Positions 62,698 to 64,000 of a stretch of 64,000 bases of DNA are shown here, in pieces. This DNA is from Desulfuromonas sp. (GTDB lineage Bacteria; Desulfobacterota; Desulfuromonadia; Desulfuromonadales; Geothermobacteraceae). The position numbers and the translations under genes are program-made. Location of the stretch: NCBI GenBank assembly GCA_002868905.1, contig PKUA01000029.1:80204-144203 (forward strand). The letters run 5' to 3'. The first letter of the stretch is position 1. Each line of letters starts with the position of its first letter. The notes under the pieces were generated by a model. The model did not search any database and had not been told where the DNA came from. It saw only the letters and a program-made list of their open reading frames with translations.

Positions 62698-63618
62698 TTA
62701 TGTCCCATCAAGAGGTTTCAACAAGTATTGTCCGGCCCCGAAGGGACTTCCCTTTCCCACGTTACAGAGCTGTCCGACCTGCAATACCCAGAGCCACGAT
62801 TCGACATCTAGAGCGTCAAACTCCCATGTACCGAGGACGCCTCCCAGGTCGACGGTACGTCCTTCCTGATCGAGACAGCGCCAGTCACGCCAGTGACAAC
62901 CAACCGACATACCTTCGTTTGGAAGAGATGGAAGCTGAATCCCGACGTTCTCCAGCTCGATCCCACAGTGACAGGCAAGTATTCCAGCGATACGACGGAA
63001 AATTAACGGAACAATTTTGTCCAAACTCGGTCGAAACATGGGCCGTCTCCCGACAAGAAAACGGCCGGGAGTCAACCACTGCATCTGCCAACGTGGTGAA
63101 TAAGGTTGCTGTTGCAGATACCACTCCAAAGTCTGTCGCGGCAACTCACCCAGGTTGACCTTCTCCCCCGCTACCGATTGTACCGAACCATCAGCCTGGT
63201 ACACCTCCACCGAAAGAAGCTGCCCGTGTCCCATTCCAAAGAAAAGTCCGGATTCTCCGAGCGCATCAAACAATTTCACGAGGGCCCCGAAAGACTCGAT
63301 TCCACGACCCCACATGGTCCCCAAAATGGAAAGCTCATCCCCCGCCTGCAGTTGGCAACTGCCGACCGGCGGATGTAAAACGAACGCTGGTGGTGGACTC
63401 GGCCACTGGTGTGCCGTTGGCAAGTCCGTCGCCACCGGAGGCTGCACAAGGGAATTAAATCGTTCACGGTCGTCATCTGTCAGCAATAACGACGCTCGCT
63501 TCAATTCCCGCCGCAACCTCAACAGGGCATACTCCGGCAACAACACCTCGTCATCAATCAACCAGGTGACCTTGAAACGGATAAATTCGACCTGATTCAC
63601 TACGGCAGAGGGGATCAC
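62698..63618 (-). CDS. cas6: Cas6-like CRISPR RNA-processing protein (RAMP), orphan in window
   Basis: About 306 residues resembling the Cas6 family of PF10040 type. TMWGRGIESFGALVKLFDALGE lies mid-protein, and the C-terminal GTWEFDALDVESWLWVLQVGQLCNVGKGSPFGAGQYLLKP has the glycine-rich G-x-G-x-x-F-G-x-G loop that closes Cas6 proteins. Cas6 cuts precursor CRISPR RNA. No repeat array or other cas gene is visible within the window; they could lie beyond the right end. Start uncertain: GTG at 63618 with AAGG upstream is preferred to a TTG at 63627. Confidence 0.68.
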   Translation of the reverse strand: MIPSAVVNQVEFIRFKVTWLIDDEVLLPEYALLRLRRELKRASLLLTDDDRERFNSLVQPPVATDLPTAHQWPSPPPAFVLHPPVGSCQLQAGDELSILGTMWGRGIESFGALVKLFDALGESGLFFGMGHGQLLSVEVYQADGSVQSVAGEKVNLGELPRQTLEWYLQQQPYSPRWQMQWLTPGRFLVGRRPMFRPSLDKIVPLIFRRIAGILACHCGIELENVGIQLPSLPNEGMSVGCHWRDWRCLDQEGRTVDLGGVLGTWEFDALDVESWLWVLQVGQLCNVGKGSPFGAGQYLLKPLDGT

Positions 63619-63785
63619 GAAAAACAAACCTTACAAAATAACAGGCGACAGACGATGGCCACGACCGGAATAAAGTCCAGACAACAGAGACAGGCAGAAC
63701 GCACCACGCATAGTCAGCCACACTCTTTTATCATATTGCCTTTTGAATTGCAGGTCTTCTTGGCAATGGATCGCTTGAAAGGAGG

Positions 63786-64000
63786 TCAATATGGGATAAG
63801 TCTCTTATACATCTCTTGCCACCTACCAAACCTTCTGTATCGACCAAGCAGGGTGAAAAAATATTTCCCACGGAGAAAAGTCACGGAGTGGCGACTCTCC
63901 GGGTAGACATCGCGCAGTTGTTCCTGTGAAAAGGAGCGCTGCAGGTTTTCAATCATCAACCGCACCAGCTTTATCCCCTTCCGCCATCCCCTTCTGGTCG
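63786..64000 (-). CDS. C-terminal part of an unknown protein, cut by the window end
   Basis: An open frame of 71 codons enters from the right edge and stops at TGA 63786. It reads ...GIKLVRLMIENLQRSF, SQEQLRDVYPESRHSVTFLRG, KYFFTLLGRYRRFGRWQEMY, KRLIPY, a basic, aromatic-rich helical tail with coding-like composition. No family could be named from this fragment. Confidence 0.55.
   Translation of the reverse strand, partial: TRRGWRKGIKLVRLMIENLQRSFSQEQLRDVYPESRHSVTFLRGKYFFTLLGRYRRFGRWQEMYKRLIPY

Noticed and set aside
62698..64000. CRISPR array beside the Cas6-like gene
   Set aside because: No direct repeats with regular spacing in the remaining sequence.

Overview
The window reads as chromosome of a strictly anaerobic, metal- or sulfur-reducing deltaproteobacterium of the Desulfuromonadales/Geobacterales type. 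Pointers are a GeoRSP radical-SAM peptide cassette, a NAD-glutamate dehydrogenase of about 1590 residues, an exported TAXI-type solute receptor, two UGA-containing selenoprotein genes with a YedE-type selenium transporter, and the eno / ybeZ / pgpH / ybeY / dgk / corC / lnt neighbourhood. Base composition is moderately GC-rich over the core genes and lower at 1-760, 2720-6600 and the right end. Species was not determined.

Layout. 1-762: no gene seen. 763-2718: a thioredoxin-fold protein, a TAXI receptor and an exported peroxiredoxin whose only chalcogen residue is selenocysteine. 2719-6600: an accessory patch with an MntA/HepT toxin-antitoxin pair, a phosphatase/ADP-ribosylglycohydrolase fusion and a RAYT transposase between its own palindromes. 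6626-12849: tmRNA and smpB, rseC, an amidohydrolase, and panB-panC-panP, preceded by a terminator-ended leader RNA. 13140-24966: flavin reductase, a palindromic repeat cluster, NAD-GDH, a PpiC isomerase, rsmA, DUF2062, tsaD, PIN-PhoH, a lipoprotein and a cysteine desulfurase-like protein.

25020-36523 is the most unusual part: fourteen tightly packed minus-strand genes. A sigma-54 type -24/-12 element lies before the first gene, and an NtrC-family regulator and a GAF-GGDEF protein lie just upstream. Gene order is heme-binding lipoprotein, carboxypeptidase-regulatory-like lipoprotein, HEAT lipoprotein, NapH/NosR-like 4Fe-4S membrane protein, small secreted binding protein, two beta-helix proteins, PhnD-like lipoprotein, TPR-like membrane protein, YedE transporter, PqqD-like protein, radical SAM/SPASM enzyme, an 18-residue precursor peptide, and a SPASM protein lacking the radical-SAM cysteines. 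The GeoRSP peptide system is thus embedded in what looks like an envelope redox or metal-handling operon whose job is unknown.

36707-49486 holds regulators and housekeeping genes (sigma-54 regulator, GGDEF, family-4 uracil-DNA glycosylase, zinc phospholipase C-like protein, coaBC, MBL hydrolase, OB-HD nuclease, FAD protein, kinase and receivers, UspA, purine nucleoside phosphorylase). 49741-61508 holds polA, a pseudopilin, lnt, corC, a DgkA-PAP2 fusion, ybeY, pgpH, ybeZ and eno. After eno comes a SelW-like selenoprotein with a CxxU motif, two small proteins, a Cas6-like protein and a gene cut by the window end. The YedE transporter and the desulfurase-like protein fit a selenium-using organism, though their link to the selenoproteins is inferred.
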